Shown piece after piece: positions 34,390 through 46,985 of a stretch of 64,000 nt of DNA. Source of the DNA: Apostichopus japonicus. Taxonomy: Eukaryota; Echinodermata; Holothuroidea; Aspidochirotida; Stichopodidae. The notes beneath the pieces are model-generated. The model was not told the origin of the DNA. It saw nothing but the letters and a program-made list of their open reading frames with translations, and did not search any database. The position numbers were made by a program, and so were the translations under genes. Within the stretch, counting starts at the first letter, position 1, and each line of letters starts with the position of its first letter. Location of the stretch: NCBI RefSeq assembly GCF_037975245.1, contig NC_092576.1, forward strand, positions 13,868,611 to 13,932,610. The letters run 5' to 3'.

Positions 34390-36624
34390 AAAGGACGTGT
34401 AACTAGGTTATAAGTCTACCTTATATAGTAAGAAATGTACATGGCATTTGCAGATTGATTGATATATTTGCACCCTTACCGGTCACAAATATCATCACAC
34501 TGACATTTCAACAACATCGAAGGCAATCGGAATTTTTAGTTCTTTATGTTTCCTTAGGGGTAAAAAGGTAAACCCGGAATGTGTGTTATTTATTGGCTAA
34601 GGCAGCTCAGTTTTAAACCTAAGTAAGTTTCAACGAATGGAGAGGGTGTATACGAAAGCGTGATCAATGAAACATGAACACTCATGCTTGTTATAAATTC
34701 GAGTAGTCATGTATACGAACGAGACAGCGTATTCCACGTAAAATAGCGGCATTTAGACTGTTTTGCATCCGCCTGAAAGAGTACGGTCCCGTAGAAGTAG
34801 TCCTTTATGGACATGCTTATTATTTTTGACATGTTTACAGTCACCATCATTCTCTTAAATGCTTGGATGTTGATGAGGATGACATAAACTACTGATGGTC
34901 TAAACACTGGTAGGATAGATGGCGACTTAAGGGGTTTCCAAAAATTCCTGGATGAAATAAGATATTACGAGAGCTGACTGATGGGTTGGAAAGTACAGTG
35001 CTAAACGTTCAACTCTTCTAGCTGACCCAACCTCGTTCCCCTCTTCTATAACGGTCATGGTACCCGGTTTATATGTGTAAAAATAGCCCAAGCTATCAAT
35101 TGATGGGTAGGAAATGTCAGTTGAAAGCTTCTTATCAATACTCTAGCAGCCTTTGACAAGAGACGAATTTAGTGTGTTACGTCAATGAAGCAATTAGTCG
35201 TGGTACGACACCTGTAAACATAAATGTTGTTAGAGTGTATGAAGAATGAGGGAGCTATAACAAATTCGTCTACTTAATGGATCCTATGCAGAGTGCGTAT
35301 AAGCCGATCCATCTTAAACAATTCAGAGTATTGGGCTGTGAGGGAGGGTTAAAAAGTATCGGATTCGAGCTTCCACTCTGTATCTAGTATCAAGGTTGAA
35401 AAAAGTGCGTTGACCGATGGTTTAAATTCTGCGCCACTCTGACAAAACCATTGAATAAACAACATCACATTAGTTATTATAACTTACTCCTCAGTCTAAT
35501 GAAGCCTCTAGTCTATACTCAGTGAGTATAAGTCTTCTAAATATCGAGTAGGTCAACGGTGCAAATTGGAGTGAAAAACAGTGGAAAGGGGGCAAAAGAT
35601 AGTGCTAAACAGTACAACATCTGCAACGCATTTGTAATAATGACGTGATTATTATTATTAATATTATTTTTATTAATAGGCACATTTATCCTAAGTTTAA
35701 TATTTTTTTGTCTGATTTCATCGTTCCTAATATGATTTTCATTGACTTTCATAAGTTGAAACGACGTTTCCAAGGCAGTGCATTATCTCTTTTACAATTG
35801 TTTTGGTTGAAGTATTGTCCACTTTAAATTCTAACTGTAAACAATTATAAACTGGCAAGAAAGACAATCATTGAAGCAAGTGAGTAAGGCATAATAATAT
35901 ATTGATAACTGAGGATGCGGCTGACTATTACAAAAAGCATAAACGATACAAAAAGCATACAAGCATATAAAGCATACAAGCATACAAAGCAAAAATGATA
36001 CAAAAGCATAAACGAAACAAGCTCAGCGTGATGATTATAACACCAACAGTCACACTTTTCTATACAAGCTGAAGTGCGAGTATTGTAGTTATGTTAATTC
36101 TAAGCTATCGATTACTCTCTACATTCAAACCAAAGGTGAAAAAAATCCAATTATACTTGATTATAGTTTATGAGATCAAAACAACTTCAATCCACTGGTT
36201 TTGTTTACAGTATATCTTCTTATGTTAACATTCAAATGTAATTTAGGTGGATATTCCGGTGGGTAGATTGTGTGCTAATTAATTAATAGTAAGGTTATTT
36301 TACTGAATGTGTTTGTTTCCAATAATCGACAATTGGTATAATTCATCACATCATAGAATCCTTCCACAATCTTTTAGCTCACGTTAAGGCTACGAAGATT
36401 TTATTCAGATCTGGCTTTGGATTTTAATGAAGAGTATTTCGTTAAAAGTTTTAAAATGCGGCTATATAATTCAATTTTCTACAGGACTTTATCATTCAAC
36501 TTAGTTTAGCATCGTGGTTATAAAGTTAGTTAGAAGAATATAACATTACATCTCTTCCATGCCCTAGCTCTACCCGAAACTACCGTAAACTAACATTATC
36601 TACCGAGAATTTGAAAGACATTTG
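34390..36624. other. No gene recognised; (AAGCATAC)n near 35940-36010
   Basis: AT-rich. A small tandem of AAGCATA(C/A) units lies near 35940-36010. It is presumably sequence downstream of the - strand mosaic gene. Confidence 0.4.
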
Positions 36625-36632
36625 CTATTTAC

Positions 36633-37997
36633 CAGGGACGTAGCCAGGGGGGAGCAGGGGGAGCGACTACTCCCCCCCCCCATTTCAGTGTCAATTTTTT
36701 TTTTTTAGCATGGTATTTTGTCAGTGCTCTTTTGATCTTGAATACTCGTCAGCTCCGTTATCTCGATTATAATCGTAGTTACATTCACGCCTACTGATTC
36801 AACTACTTACTTAGTTTGGCAGATGCAATTAGCTTAATTTAGCCTATAGCCTATAGCCTGTTACAAGCCTACAGTTGGCCACTGCGTAATAAAATCTACC
36901 TAACCGCACTCAATGGAATGTCACGAACCGTATGCACAACACACCGACAACGATGAAAGTAATAATAATAAATAATTATTACACTGCTAACGATATTTGT
37001 TTTTAGGCCACTGCATATCTGGCTATATTACAAAATCTGATATTTTATATTGTCTATCAGTTAAGTTCGTGAAATGTATTTATTTCCAGACATTGGACAA
37101 TAAACAAGAATCATCCTACTGGAAAAATTGTAAAGAGCGCTATGTTTGTCTTTCTGATATATTATGTAAAAGAACATGTAAAAGAATTCAACAGGAAACA
37201 AAATCTGCTGATAATATGATATCATATGATCAGGGGCGTAGCCAGCATGTAGCACTGTAGGTCCGGGCCTATACACTTTTTTGGCCAAGTTATCTCTTTT
37301 TTAAAAACACCCATATTTTAAATCCATAGACTTGCTGGACGAGTTTAAGATCCTAGACAGGAAAAACTATTGAAATGAACGTAGCGAGATTATGGCTAAA
37401 TTAGGTGACCTATTCTTCTGTCATCTAGGCTGTCATTTCTATCGCGTGCCGTTTCATTCAACACTCTACCCGCCGAAAAAAACTAGGATCCGATCTTGTC
37501 AGTTTTTTACCATCTAGTTAAGAACCCGTTTACGCAGATAATATTTCAGTTGAGAAAACAGTTGAGAAATTTGCATCAGATGGCAATCGTCGGATAGCTC
37601 TCGCCTTCTCTTATTAGGCTAACTTAAACATTTACTAGCTACAGTTGCATCAAAGACAATTACTGGCTATAGTTGTATCAAAGACATTTCTGGCCTATCT
37701 TTGTATCTACAAGTATCAGAAGTTGAAAAGTACAGTAAGACTACTCTGTACATGTACCTTGCTAATTTTAAATCCATTATGTAGTATGAATTACGTACTA
37801 TTTTAACTCTTTTGTACACTCGGGAAGGGCTGTTTCCGGCCATCTGGGGGGTTTGTAAAACCAAAAAATTTTCTTGTACGCTCCGCGCCAACCGATGGTG
37901 GCGCTCCGCTCAGATAGTCATGCTTACAACTTTGAAAATCCACATCAATCGCAAAACAGTGCTCCCCCCCCCCTTCAAAATCCTGGCTACGTCACTG
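36633..37997. mobile_element. hAT-type MITE with perfect 8-bp TSD
   Basis: The left end is CAGGGACGTAGCCAGG. The right end, read on the other strand, is CAGTGACGTAGCCAGGATTT. The duplication CTATTTAC is exact at 36625-36632 and 37998-38005. The block near 37815-37930 (GCTCCGCGCCAACCGATGG, TTTTCTTGTACG) also occurs at 51370-51410, 62480-62520 and 63560-63610, linking these elements. A further CAGGGGCGTAGCCAG start at 37232 suggests a nested piece. Non-coding. Confidence 0.9.
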
Positions 37998-38471
37998 CTA
38001 TTTACCATAACATACATACCGCTAACAGTAATGTGAACAACTTCTTTGAATAAAGTGGTGTTCAATTTAGCCTGAAAGTGTCGAAATATTACCACATATC
38101 AAAGCTTGATAGACCTGGTGTGGAATATGCTTTTGTTTTTTAAGTTAAACTCGGATCTTATTTCATTTACGTCATTACAACTAAGTGTTCAAAATGTTGA
38201 GAAAATGGTCTTACTTTTACATTTTTTAGTCGAGCCTAAATACGTATAGCCAGGGTTGAAGCACGTCAATGAAGCTAATTAATAGCAACATTTCCACAAT
38301 TGTGGTGAGACAAAGCATAATAAATGTAAGGGTTCATACATAAGTTTGAAAATAAGCAAATTAATAATATACAGGTCGCAGTAACTTAGGCTCAGCTTAC
38401 GTGAATATAACATGGTTTTTAATCAGTCTTATTGCAAAGACTGACACAACATGCATAATGAAAGTTAAACA

Positions 38472-38590
38472 TTAATTTGATACATGATCCATTAATGAAG
38501 GACAAGCCCCTGTGGCTACGTCGCATTGCATGTTATCCGCACACGAGCAGTCGGACAGACATTCCAGACCATACTTCAATGGAGGACATG
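38472..38590 (-). CDS. Mosaic gene: Cys-rich EGF exon, possibly the last
   Basis: After the acceptor ACTTCTAG (phase 1) the exon reads CPPLKYGLECLSDCSCADN and QCDVATGACPS, a laminin/MEGF-type EGF pattern with seven cysteines. It then reaches TAA at 38472-38474 after MDHVSN. A full module of this type would normally continue with 'GWxGxxC'. Either the protein ends here as a short secreted form, or an unrecognised donor leads to a further exon to the left. The GT at 38482-38483 would leave phase 0, unlike all other introns, so I favour the stop, but weakly. Confidence 0.55.
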
Positions 38591-38950
38591 CTAGAAGTAA
38601 AATGAAAATACAAATCTATGATGATAAAATGTGACGTTCAATAGAATCCATATTATTTGATGTAAAACTTAAAACGGAATATTAATTACATTTGCTCGTT
38701 GTACCCATGCATGCATAATTCATTAAATTTTGCAATTGTAGAAACGTCAGTCATTTGTTTTTTTATTAAAGTGTCGTGATCGTGTACTGGTAAAAGTATA
38801 ATGAGTTGGGAGGGGGACTGCAGCACTTAAAAGAAGTACAATTTCAACCTCGTCTGTGTTTTTGTTTCTCAGTTTCGCTCTTAAACGTTTCATTGCAAAG
38901 GTCTCTGTTTTTACAAGGCAACTGCGATTTTAACCAAAAACGAAACATAC

Positions 38951-39007
38951 CACGCACTGATTGATTCACTGTAGGTTGGTATTTTGAAGAAACAATAGCA
39001 CCATCCT
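38951..39007 (-). CDS. Mosaic gene: 57-nt phase 1-1 micro-exon
   Basis: Bounded by CAGCAG at the 5' side and GTG|GTATGT at the 3' side. It reads DGAIVSSKYQPTVNQSVR in the frame set by its neighbours and adds 19 codons without changing phase. No cysteine and no known domain; it would be a linker between two EGF modules. Support comes from both splice sites, the open frame and the matching phase. Confidence 0.5.
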
Positions 39008-39803
39008 CTGCTGATATGCCAGTAACATACATTAATAACAAACTTGGCTATACTTGTATCATTCAGAGACAACTTATGCTAGGTGGAGAGGATATGCATG
39101 AAAACGATATTATGAGGGACAAGAACACCCATGACCGAAACATTAATGAGAGAATGTACTTTTCATTGATGAAATATGAACACGCTATAAGCATCCTTTG
39201 TAGAAATTTTTATCAAACGTTCCCCCATCTACCGCAAGAGAAATACATTTGCGACGCGATCAAGTGCATTATGAAACATATTTATACCACAAATGAAGCG
39301 TAATGGAGTGACCAAATGACTTCCTCTCATCAATTTTTATTATTTTGCTTGTAAAATGGCGAGGTGAGGGCTACACTCAACCACCCCACCCCTCCCCTAG
39401 ACATGCGTCTGAGATGTGTAACTCAAAGGCATTGAAGACTCGCCCCAAACCGCGTGCGGCCATCTGCAAAAAAAATTAACTTTCTGTTGGTTGTAAGTGA
39501 CGTTTTGTTCACGTGTTGCTACAAAATGCAGACAGTAATGAAACGTGATACCTTGTTATTTTTAGCTGGACCTGAGATGTCCATTGTTGAAACGTTTTAC
39601 ACTGTGCTGTGGGTATTGACCGCAGTTGTATGTACTGACTGTACACTAGTGTCTAATTACCGACGGTAGCAAGCTGTGTGTGTGTATTTTCTGGAATCGA
39701 TGGTGGTGTCTTACACTTCTGTTACACCTCATTCGAAACCAGGTCAGATTACCGGCATTAGACGTTTCTTTTTGCGCGAGTCTTCACACCCTTTAATACT
39801 TAC

Positions 39804-39956
39804 GTTGATCACACTTGTTTCCTGTCCATCCAGGCATACACATACAACCTCCAGGATCGGGCAGACAAATCTGAACACCCTTGCAACCGCCGGAAGATAT
39901 GCCAAGTCCGGGACAAGTAAGGGCAGTGTTACGGCTTATAGTGTTACCAGTGAGCA
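39804..39956 (-). CDS. Mosaic gene: EGF-like exon
   Basis: The exon reads TCPGLGISSGGCKGVQICL followed by PGGCMCMPGWTGNKCDQ, ending at CAAC|GTAAGT. The C-x-C-x-PGW-x-G-xx-C end is the classic EGF signature. It enters and leaves in phase 1 and is 51 codons long. The N-terminal part (LTGNTISRNTAL) looks like a linker. In Tie-type receptors such modules bind ligand partners extracellularly; here the role is inferred only from the architecture. The acceptor GTAAAG is preceded by a pyrimidine tract. Confidence 0.75.
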
Positions 39957-40859
39957 CTTTACGTAGAAGAGGGATAAAATTAAGTCAAACTTTTAAGAAT
40001 TTCCATCTATTCTATCATAATGCATTTGTATGCTAATTTAATAACATTATAATAACATGATCATAGTAACTTCTTTGTTCAGATCTTTGCTATACAAGTT
40101 TGTTTGGGTTTGTGGTTTTCTTTGGAAGTTCCTATACTTGCGTTTGTTATACGTTATACTGTTGACATAAAAATTTGCAGGTTAACATGCCTTCATCCAT
40201 TACACTGAAAAATATGTCATGTGACTTTACTATTTAATGCTTAGTGCAAAAGTTTGAAAGACGTATGTATTGTGCTTTTAGCCAGAACGTGCATGTAATT
40301 TATCAGATGAGGATACGCCAAAGACACTGTGTGAAGTATTGGTTTGTCTATATTATCTGTTTCCAATTTAAAAGGAAACTTGATATTGCTCTGGACGTAT
40401 CTGAGTGATCACATTCCAACTGTAAAGAGACGACGCGGTTTTGCAGATATATCTGAGATTCATTACATTGAAAGACAGTTTTAGTTAAAAGGCTCTATCA
40501 AACTGTATTTTTCGTCAATAAAAAGGTTTGGACAGAGCATGAGGCTTTGCGCCATGGTTTATCAAGACGTCAAAGTCACAAACAAGTGGCAAGGAACGAT
40601 GCAGTTTGAATCTGAAGAGGGCTTTGGATTATGTATCTAACCAGTGACTGAGTGTGTTATGTAACAGAATGTTCTCTATATGTAGGGATTTGCGTCGGTG
40701 GAGTTGGCGCGGGCGAAGGCATACGGTCCAAAGCTGATGTTTGGAAAAACATGTTTTTACCTCTACAGCTACTGAAAGGTTCGATTTGACTAGTGATCAT
40801 AATTTGAAGTTTAATTCTCTATCTACATTTCATTTCAAACGAAGATATGTCTTCCTTAC
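39957..40859. other. Intron, nothing recognised
   Basis: Intron of the mosaic gene between two EGF exons. No repeat or additional exon was seen. Confidence 0.5.
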
Positions 40860-40991
40860 GTTCTGAGCAGTCACTGCCGCCATAAGCTGGTGGACACAGA
40901 CAATATCCATCATCAGTGCAGCTTCCACCGTTTTGGCAAGCCGGGCAAATCCCATCACAGGCTGGAGGGTTGAAGAAGTTGACAGGGCAAG
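40860..40991 (-). CDS. Mosaic gene: EGF-like exon
   Basis: After TTTTGCAG the exon reads CPVNFFNPPACDGICPACQN and CTDDGYCLCPPAYGGSDCSE, ending at GAAC|GTAAGG. Six or more cysteines in EGF spacing and the CxCPPxYxGxxC end are clear. Phase 1-1, 44 codons. The PACQNGGSC core resembles Tie/MEGF modules. Acceptor and donor are both strong. Confidence 0.85.
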
Positions 40992-41634
40992 CTGCAAAAG
41001 ATGGTTGTTAGAAAAGCGTTAAATTAAAAGCAAAATGCAGTCTTAGAGCAAACCAAATTAAGTTGGATTGCAAAACAATTATCCTCCGAATAGCTTCCAT
41101 AGCAGCTTTCTTACTTATCTCAAATGAATCGTTTGGGCAAGTTGCACGTATGTAAATTATATAATGAAATATGTGTCAAAGAGGATAACAGACCCAACCA
41201 CCATCTTTGGTTATATGATAGAAATTGGTGAATAACAACTCTCCCAAAACAGCTTACACAAATCTTTTCCGTTTGTTAGATAAATCTTACTTTTAGAATC
41301 GGGTCAAGCATGGGTCTTTTGGTAAATCTGTAATCTCATCTGTGCCACTAGAATCTGAAACCGTATATTTTTTCTTCGTTTTCCAGTTTCCATATTTTTA
41401 TGGTAAAATATTGACAGTTTTGCCACTGAAATCACTGCCATCATTCGGTTATGCTATGAGGTTCCATACGTTCCTATCAGCGTTTCGAAAACCCATCTTC
41501 CTTACAGAAAATAAACATTGTAATAAATAAATGGTAACATAATAAAATTCGGAGCACATTACGTCGCCCGCTGATGTCACGTTCGACTTAGTTTTTTTTT
41601 GTATGATGGAAACATTGAAATATTTGATATATCA

Positions 41635-43031
41635 CAGATATCTCCACCACATAGACCAATGCTGATGATGATGGGATTTGCTTGTCCTGTCTTTTAAGGG
41701 TGGAGTGAGGAGGGCGTGAGTTGTTCATGACAGTAATCTCCACCACATAGACCAATGATGATAGGATTTGCTTTTCCTGTCTTTTGAGGGTAGAGTGAGG
41801 AGGGCGTGAGTTGCTCATGACAGTTATCTACCAGAAAGACCAATGATGATAGGATTTGCTTGTCCTGTCTTTTGAGGGTGGAGTGAGGAGGGAGTGAGTT
41901 GTTCATGACAGTTATCTCCACCAGAAAGACCAATGATGATAGGATTTGCTTGTCCTGTCTTTTGAGGGTGGAGTGAGGAGGGAGTGAGTTGTTCATGACA
42001 GTTATCTCCACCAGAAAGACCAATGATGATAGGATTTGCTTGTCCTGTCTTTTGAGGGTGGAGTGAGGAGGGAGTGAGATGCTCATGACAGTTATCTCCA
42101 CCAGAAAGAACAACGATGATAGGATTTGCTTGTCCTGTCTGTGGAGGATGGAGTGAGGAGGGGCGTGAGTTGCTCATGACAGTTATCTCCACCACATAGA
42201 CCAATGATAATGATGATAGGATTTGCTTGTACTGTCTGTGGAGGGTGGAGTGAGGAGGGAGTGAGTTGTTCATGACAGTTATCTCTACCAGAAAGACCAA
42301 TGATAATGATGATGGGATTTGCTTGTCCTGTCTTTTAAGAGTGGAGTGAGGAGGGCGTGAGTTGCTCATGACAGTAATCTCCACCACATAGACCAATGAG
42401 GATGATGGGATTTGCTTGTCCTGTCTGTAGAGGGTAGAGTGAGGAGGGCGTGAGTTGCTCATGACAGGTATCTACCAGAAAGACCGATGATGATAGGATT
42501 TGCTTGTCCTGTCTTTTGAGGGTGGAGTGAGGAGGGAGTGAGTTGTTCATGACAGTTTTCTCCACCAGAAAGACCAATGATGATAGGATTTGCTTGTCCT
42601 GTCTTTTGAGGGTGGAGTGAGGAGGGAGTGAGTTGCTCATGACAGTTATCTCCACCAGAAAGAACAACGATGATAGGATTTGCTTGTCCTGTCTGTGGAG
42701 GATGGAGTGAGGAGGGGCGTGAGTTGCTCATGACAGTTATCTCCACCACATAGACCAATGATAATGATGATAGGATTTGCTTGTACTGTCTGTGGAGGGT
42801 GGAGTGAGGAGGGAGTGAGTTGGTTCATGACAGTTATCTCTACCAGAAAGACCAATGATAATGATGATGGGATTTGCTGGTCATGTCTGTGGAGGGTGGA
42901 GTGAGAAATGAATGAGTTTCCCATGACAGTTATCTCCACCACATAGACCAATGATAATGATGATGGGATTTGCTTGTCCTGTCTTTGCAGGGTGGAGTAA
43001 GTAAGGCGAGAGTTGCTCATGACAGTCATCA
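41635..43031. repeat. 90-bp minisatellite, about 15 units, in an intron
   Basis: The unit runs from ATAGGATTTGCTTGTCCTG through GGAGTGAGGAGGG and TTCATGACAG to ACCAATGATGAT. The core period is exactly 90 bp (for example 41851, 41941, 42031, 42121). Length variants differ mainly by extra GAT/AAT triplets in the CAATGATAATGATGAT part. Because 90 is divisible by three, the - strand has long repetitive open frames of 30-residue period (VEITVMNNSLPPHSTLKRQ-like). It lies in the intron between the Ig exon (43345-43602) and an EGF exon (40860-40991), so I treat it as non-coding. Confidence 0.95.
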
Positions 43032-43344
43032 TGCCTGTCACATACACAAAATATGATGGTCTTGTTCATGTCTCTTTTAAAGCTGCTTTTGTTGGTTGAG
43101 TTGTACGCAATCAGGAGATGCCGTACTAGACACTAAGTCTTAAAAGAGATAAGGTGCTATAACTGAAATTCATTACGTCACTACACCAAACTTGCATTAG
43201 GAACGATTATAGGACTGCAGATGCCAAAGCAATGTATTAATTTAACATTGTGGGCCAAGAACCAAAGTTTCTGCCTTTGATGAAATAGTCACTAACTGCA
43301 TTTACATTTTTTGGCGGAATTAAATATTAAAGAAATTTTGGTAC

Positions 43345-43602
43345 CTCGCACAATAATCCTGTAAGTAACCACGTCATAATCTATACCAGCATTTCCTCTA
43401 ACGAAGCACTCGTAAATGCCACTGTCTTCTGTTTGAACATCCTTGATAGTGATGGACGACTTCCCATCCCATTTTTGTTTGACCAGACCATTAAATCTCC
43501 AACGTAGTGGTTTCTCTGACGTAGAGTGGGTAACGGACAACGTCACCTCCTCTTCATTGACGCTGACAGTCTTGGTGAATCGACCGACGGGAGAGAGTAA
43601 TT
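43345..43602 (-). CDS. Mosaic gene: Ig-domain exon
   Basis: After TATTTACAG the exon reads LLSPVGRFTKTVSVNEEEVT, PLRWRFNGLVKQKWDGKSS and the canonical EDSGIYECFVRG, then YDVVTYRIIVRG, ending at GCGAG|GTACCA. The Trp and the DSGxYxC motif identify an Ig fold. The usual first cysteine on strand B is not present (VTLSVTHS), so the disulfide may be absent, as in some Tie/VEGFR-type Ig domains. Phase 1-1, 86 codons. Confidence 0.85.
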
Positions 43603-43609
43603 CTGTAAA

Positions 43610-44870
43610 TAAATGATTATTTTACTAATAAATGGGTTTTTAATTAATCCCTCTTTTAGGGGGGGGGGTAGAAATTCATTAACAAACTGAGATCTTGGTT
43701 ATTAATGCCATCCACAAAAGATTTTTAACTTATGATGCATGAAAGGTGACACAAACCTAACCATCATTTTTGTCTATGTAAAAGAGACAACTGTCATGCC
43801 GATCTTCCCCATGCAAAATATATTATTTCATTTAGGAGACATTATATATTTGTTTCTTTACAAACAAGGCTAGATACACTCTAAATATGATATCGTTGTG
43901 TATGTATTTAGTATGTTTTTCTTTGTCCTTTGGGATGTTAATTTAATCTGTAATGGAGATGGCTTTTTTAAATATTGAATCTATTATATCAAAGCTCTTA
44001 ACATGACCTAATGATGGCATCTTCCTAATAATGTTGATGCCAGCAATGTTTACATTTTACCTTCAGATATGGAAGGGAAACCACAAAAAGGGAAAGTAAA
44101 CAATTTTAAGACCCTTGTGGCAGAATGACATCACAGATTTACAAACAAAGCACGACTTTGAAACCAGACTTTAACTCCCAAACGGAGAGAGATCTTTCTC
44201 AGCGCTTTATGGAAATTGTTCAGCACACAACTTCTGTTATATAAGGTAAAGATAATTGTTGGTTTAATGTTGTGTCTCCCTTTAAAGTATAATGAAATTT
44301 GAATAGTTGTATCATTGTTTGGCTAGTTTTTTTATCGAAATATTTTTCAAACCGACAAATAAAGTACAATCATACTGCTTTTAAGTTGGTGAAAATTGGA
44401 CTGTACAATTTTGTCACTTTGCTAAAGGCAGGAAACATTCAGATATCTTAGGAGCACACCTGTTAATCTATAACTAAATGATATATATAGTTAAACTTTT
44501 GGTATTTTCTTAATTAACGAGTCATACACAGAGTTCAACCAAAAGGGGAGAATGTTGTGTCCCACTGCTCTTTAACACTTGTCACTTGTTTGCTACAATC
44601 AGCATTCACAATGCCATGAAGTTTGACTTTAAGTAGCAGACATCTTTCTCTCATGTGAGTTACTTGGAAACATTGTCTTACTCTATATTGATAACGTCTA
44701 TCATTGTACTAATTAAACTTGTGTCAAATCAACACCGAACACAATTTTTTACTGAGGAGACTGTAAAGGCTTTCATAAGGACTTGTCGACAATATCACTT
44801 TTTTTTAAATGAACACTGGCACAACCTAAATGAAAAAAATAAATATCATTCTATGTTTGGGTGTTTAGTA
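43610..44870. other. Intron, nothing recognised
   Basis: Intron between the Ig and Ig-like exons. AT-rich with a short G-run at about 43661. Confidence 0.5.
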
Positions 44871-44877
44871 ATATTAC

Positions 44878-45213
44878 CTGAGATGGGATTAATAATCGCT
44901 GGTATTTTGACCTGTTCAACAAATTCATCTCCAGCAAAATCACAAGAAAATACCCCAAACCTCGTGGATTGATCTTTAGGGTCACATGTACTTGGTAGAG
45001 ACAAAGTGCTGCCGTATGACTGTGGCTGAACCTCGGCATTAGAAGGAAGTTGAGGAGTAAAACTCAAGGATTTATCTGCATCGCATTTCTCAAAGGAGAA
45101 AGCCCCAGGGTTGAATGAATTTATTCCAGCAATGGCAAACAGTTGAACAGGATAAGCAAAGTTAGGCGTCACGTAGTGGTGTTTTACAACACATGCGTAG
45201 TCAGGTGGTAAAG
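44878..45213 (-). CDS. Mosaic gene: Ig-like extracellular exon
   Basis: After GTTGTGCCAG the exon reads PPDYACVVKHHYVTP, FAIAGINSFNPGAFSFEKC, SYGSTLSLPSTCDPKDQS and RFGVFSCDFAGDEFVEQVK, ending at CTCAG|GTAATA. The GVFSC motif near the end and the hydrophobic pattern suggest an Ig-like fold, but the spacing is unusual and the assignment is weaker than for the next exon. It is 112 codons, phase 1-1. The beginning of this exon and its upstream intron were copied twice to 48.2-48.9 kb. Confidence 0.7.
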
Positions 45214-45797
45214 CTGGCACAACAGACATGTGTAAATGTGAAAATGAACAAAAAAAAATGAAAATATTCTGATTTAGCTGGTGCGGTTTATTGACATATC
45301 TATGATTTCTTTCATCTTGCATGATAAATATTTACGATATTAGTGAGTTAGTTTCAAATCTCAGTGGCTCCTTAATAACCTTAGCACAGATACTGCTTTA
45401 AACATTACTGAGGTCGAAATATGGCCCAAACAGAAGGCATATTCATTCTGCCCGTTATCAAAGAGCGAGATCAACAAAAGAGTCTTCATCAGAAAAGTTT
45501 TAGTTTTACTCTCGAGTCCCGGTTAGGATATTGAGAATGTCAACTATGGCCATATTTCTGCAGCATGTAAATTGCAAATTCTCGTCAAATTGTCAGCGTT
45601 TAACGTCAACATTTCAATCTATTATGAGGTATACCAAAAATCATATTTATTATGTCATTGCCAGGAACTTCGTTTTTAATACAAATGCTGCAACTGAATG
45701 TGAGTGGTCACAGCACGGTCGAAAGTTCATACATTTCTGTAATCACATTCCAGCACATTCCAGCAAAGAAAGAAATAAAAGAAACGGCGTAACTCAC

Positions 45798-45887
45798 TAT
45801 GTTCACAAAATTCACCGACGAAACCAGGGTTGCATGTACATATTGATGAGCACCGTCCACCATTCAAACACGGCGAAGAACAGTTTC
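45798..45887 (-). CDS. Mosaic gene: minimal EGF exon
   Basis: After TTTATCACAG the exon reads NCSSPCLNGGRCSSICTCNP and GFVGEFCEH, ending at CATA|GTGAGT. All six cysteines of a compact EGF domain are present (CxxxCxNGGxCxxxCxCxxGFxGxxC). Thirty codons, phase 1-1. It links the third CUB exon to the Ig-like exon. Confidence 0.9.
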
Positions 45888-45899
45888 CTGTGATAAAAT

Positions 45900-46980
45900 A
45901 TAGATGCAATTTGAATCTCAATTTCTGAATGGGATATAAAATGATGTATATCAGTACATCATTAATTTGGATAAGTCATTGAAATAGAGTATTCATTCTC
46001 TCAGTTAACACAACAATATTATAGATAAGTTCGAAAGTAAATAACTGGTTCAGAAAAAGGTTGACGGTGTTTAATATGTAGCCAATTCGAATCGTTTTTT
46101 TCATTTAGTAGAAATCGTACTTTTAAGAACATATTAGTAGATAAGATGTAGACTTTTCACTAGACCAGCTTATGCACACGGGTTGATGTAGCAGCACTGT
46201 ACAATATTGTAAGGATGTATCACCTAAAGGCATCCATAGTTTTCTCCTTGGTGGGCAGAGGATAAACAACTGCCCATAGTAACAACCTAGTGACCTTTGA
46301 CATGGGTCTATTACATCATCCTTGTTTAGACCATGGTGTGTCACATGGTCACAAAGGACACCATTTTTTTACTTTGATTTATTTTTGGAATCAACAAGTC
46401 CAGACCTGTTGGGGAGGAGAGATTGGGGGGAAAAAGAGAAGGTGAGAGGGAGAGTGTTATTTATTTGAGCAGAGGGTGGATTGCAGCTAGGGAGGAGAGA
46501 AGCAGTATTTTCTTATACTCTTGTCAGATTATTATGTAGAGATTTTCAATAAATTAGATATGTAGCTTTTACTCTATTATTGGTGTTCATCTTCATTTCT
46601 TTTGTGTGCGAATTGAACATTCTCAACCCAATGTTCCAGGTGGGAGCATTATGACAAATATACAATATAATTAGTAGAGCCTTTACTTGGGCAGGTGAAC
46701 TTATTAGACTGTACATGGATATCAATGGACAAGCTCAATATCTATGTATTTTCAACAAAGTTGGCCTTACAAGAATTTTCAATATCTGTTTCTATAATAG
46801 CAGACACACACAGGCCTAATGTCCCACTTCCAACGTGTAGAATCTTTTATACGTAATTTAATTTTTAGAGCATTTGATGCCTTTTGGGTGAGTCTTTTAC
46901 AGTTAGCGCTATGGTTAATGCAATGTCAGCATATAAACATTCTTGCTATAGATCCAACGATCTTGTTCTTCTTGAGTTTT
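45900..46980. other. Intron, nothing recognised
   Basis: Between the EGF and third CUB exons. A purine-rich part is at 46400-46470. No extra exon was identified. Confidence 0.5.
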
Positions 46981-46985
46981 CTCAC

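Noticed and set aside
41588-43069. Long reverse open frames (up to 212 codons) with a 30-residue repeat
   Set aside because: They are readings of the 90-bp intronic minisatellite; frames interrupt each other and no splice sites connect them to the mosaic gene.
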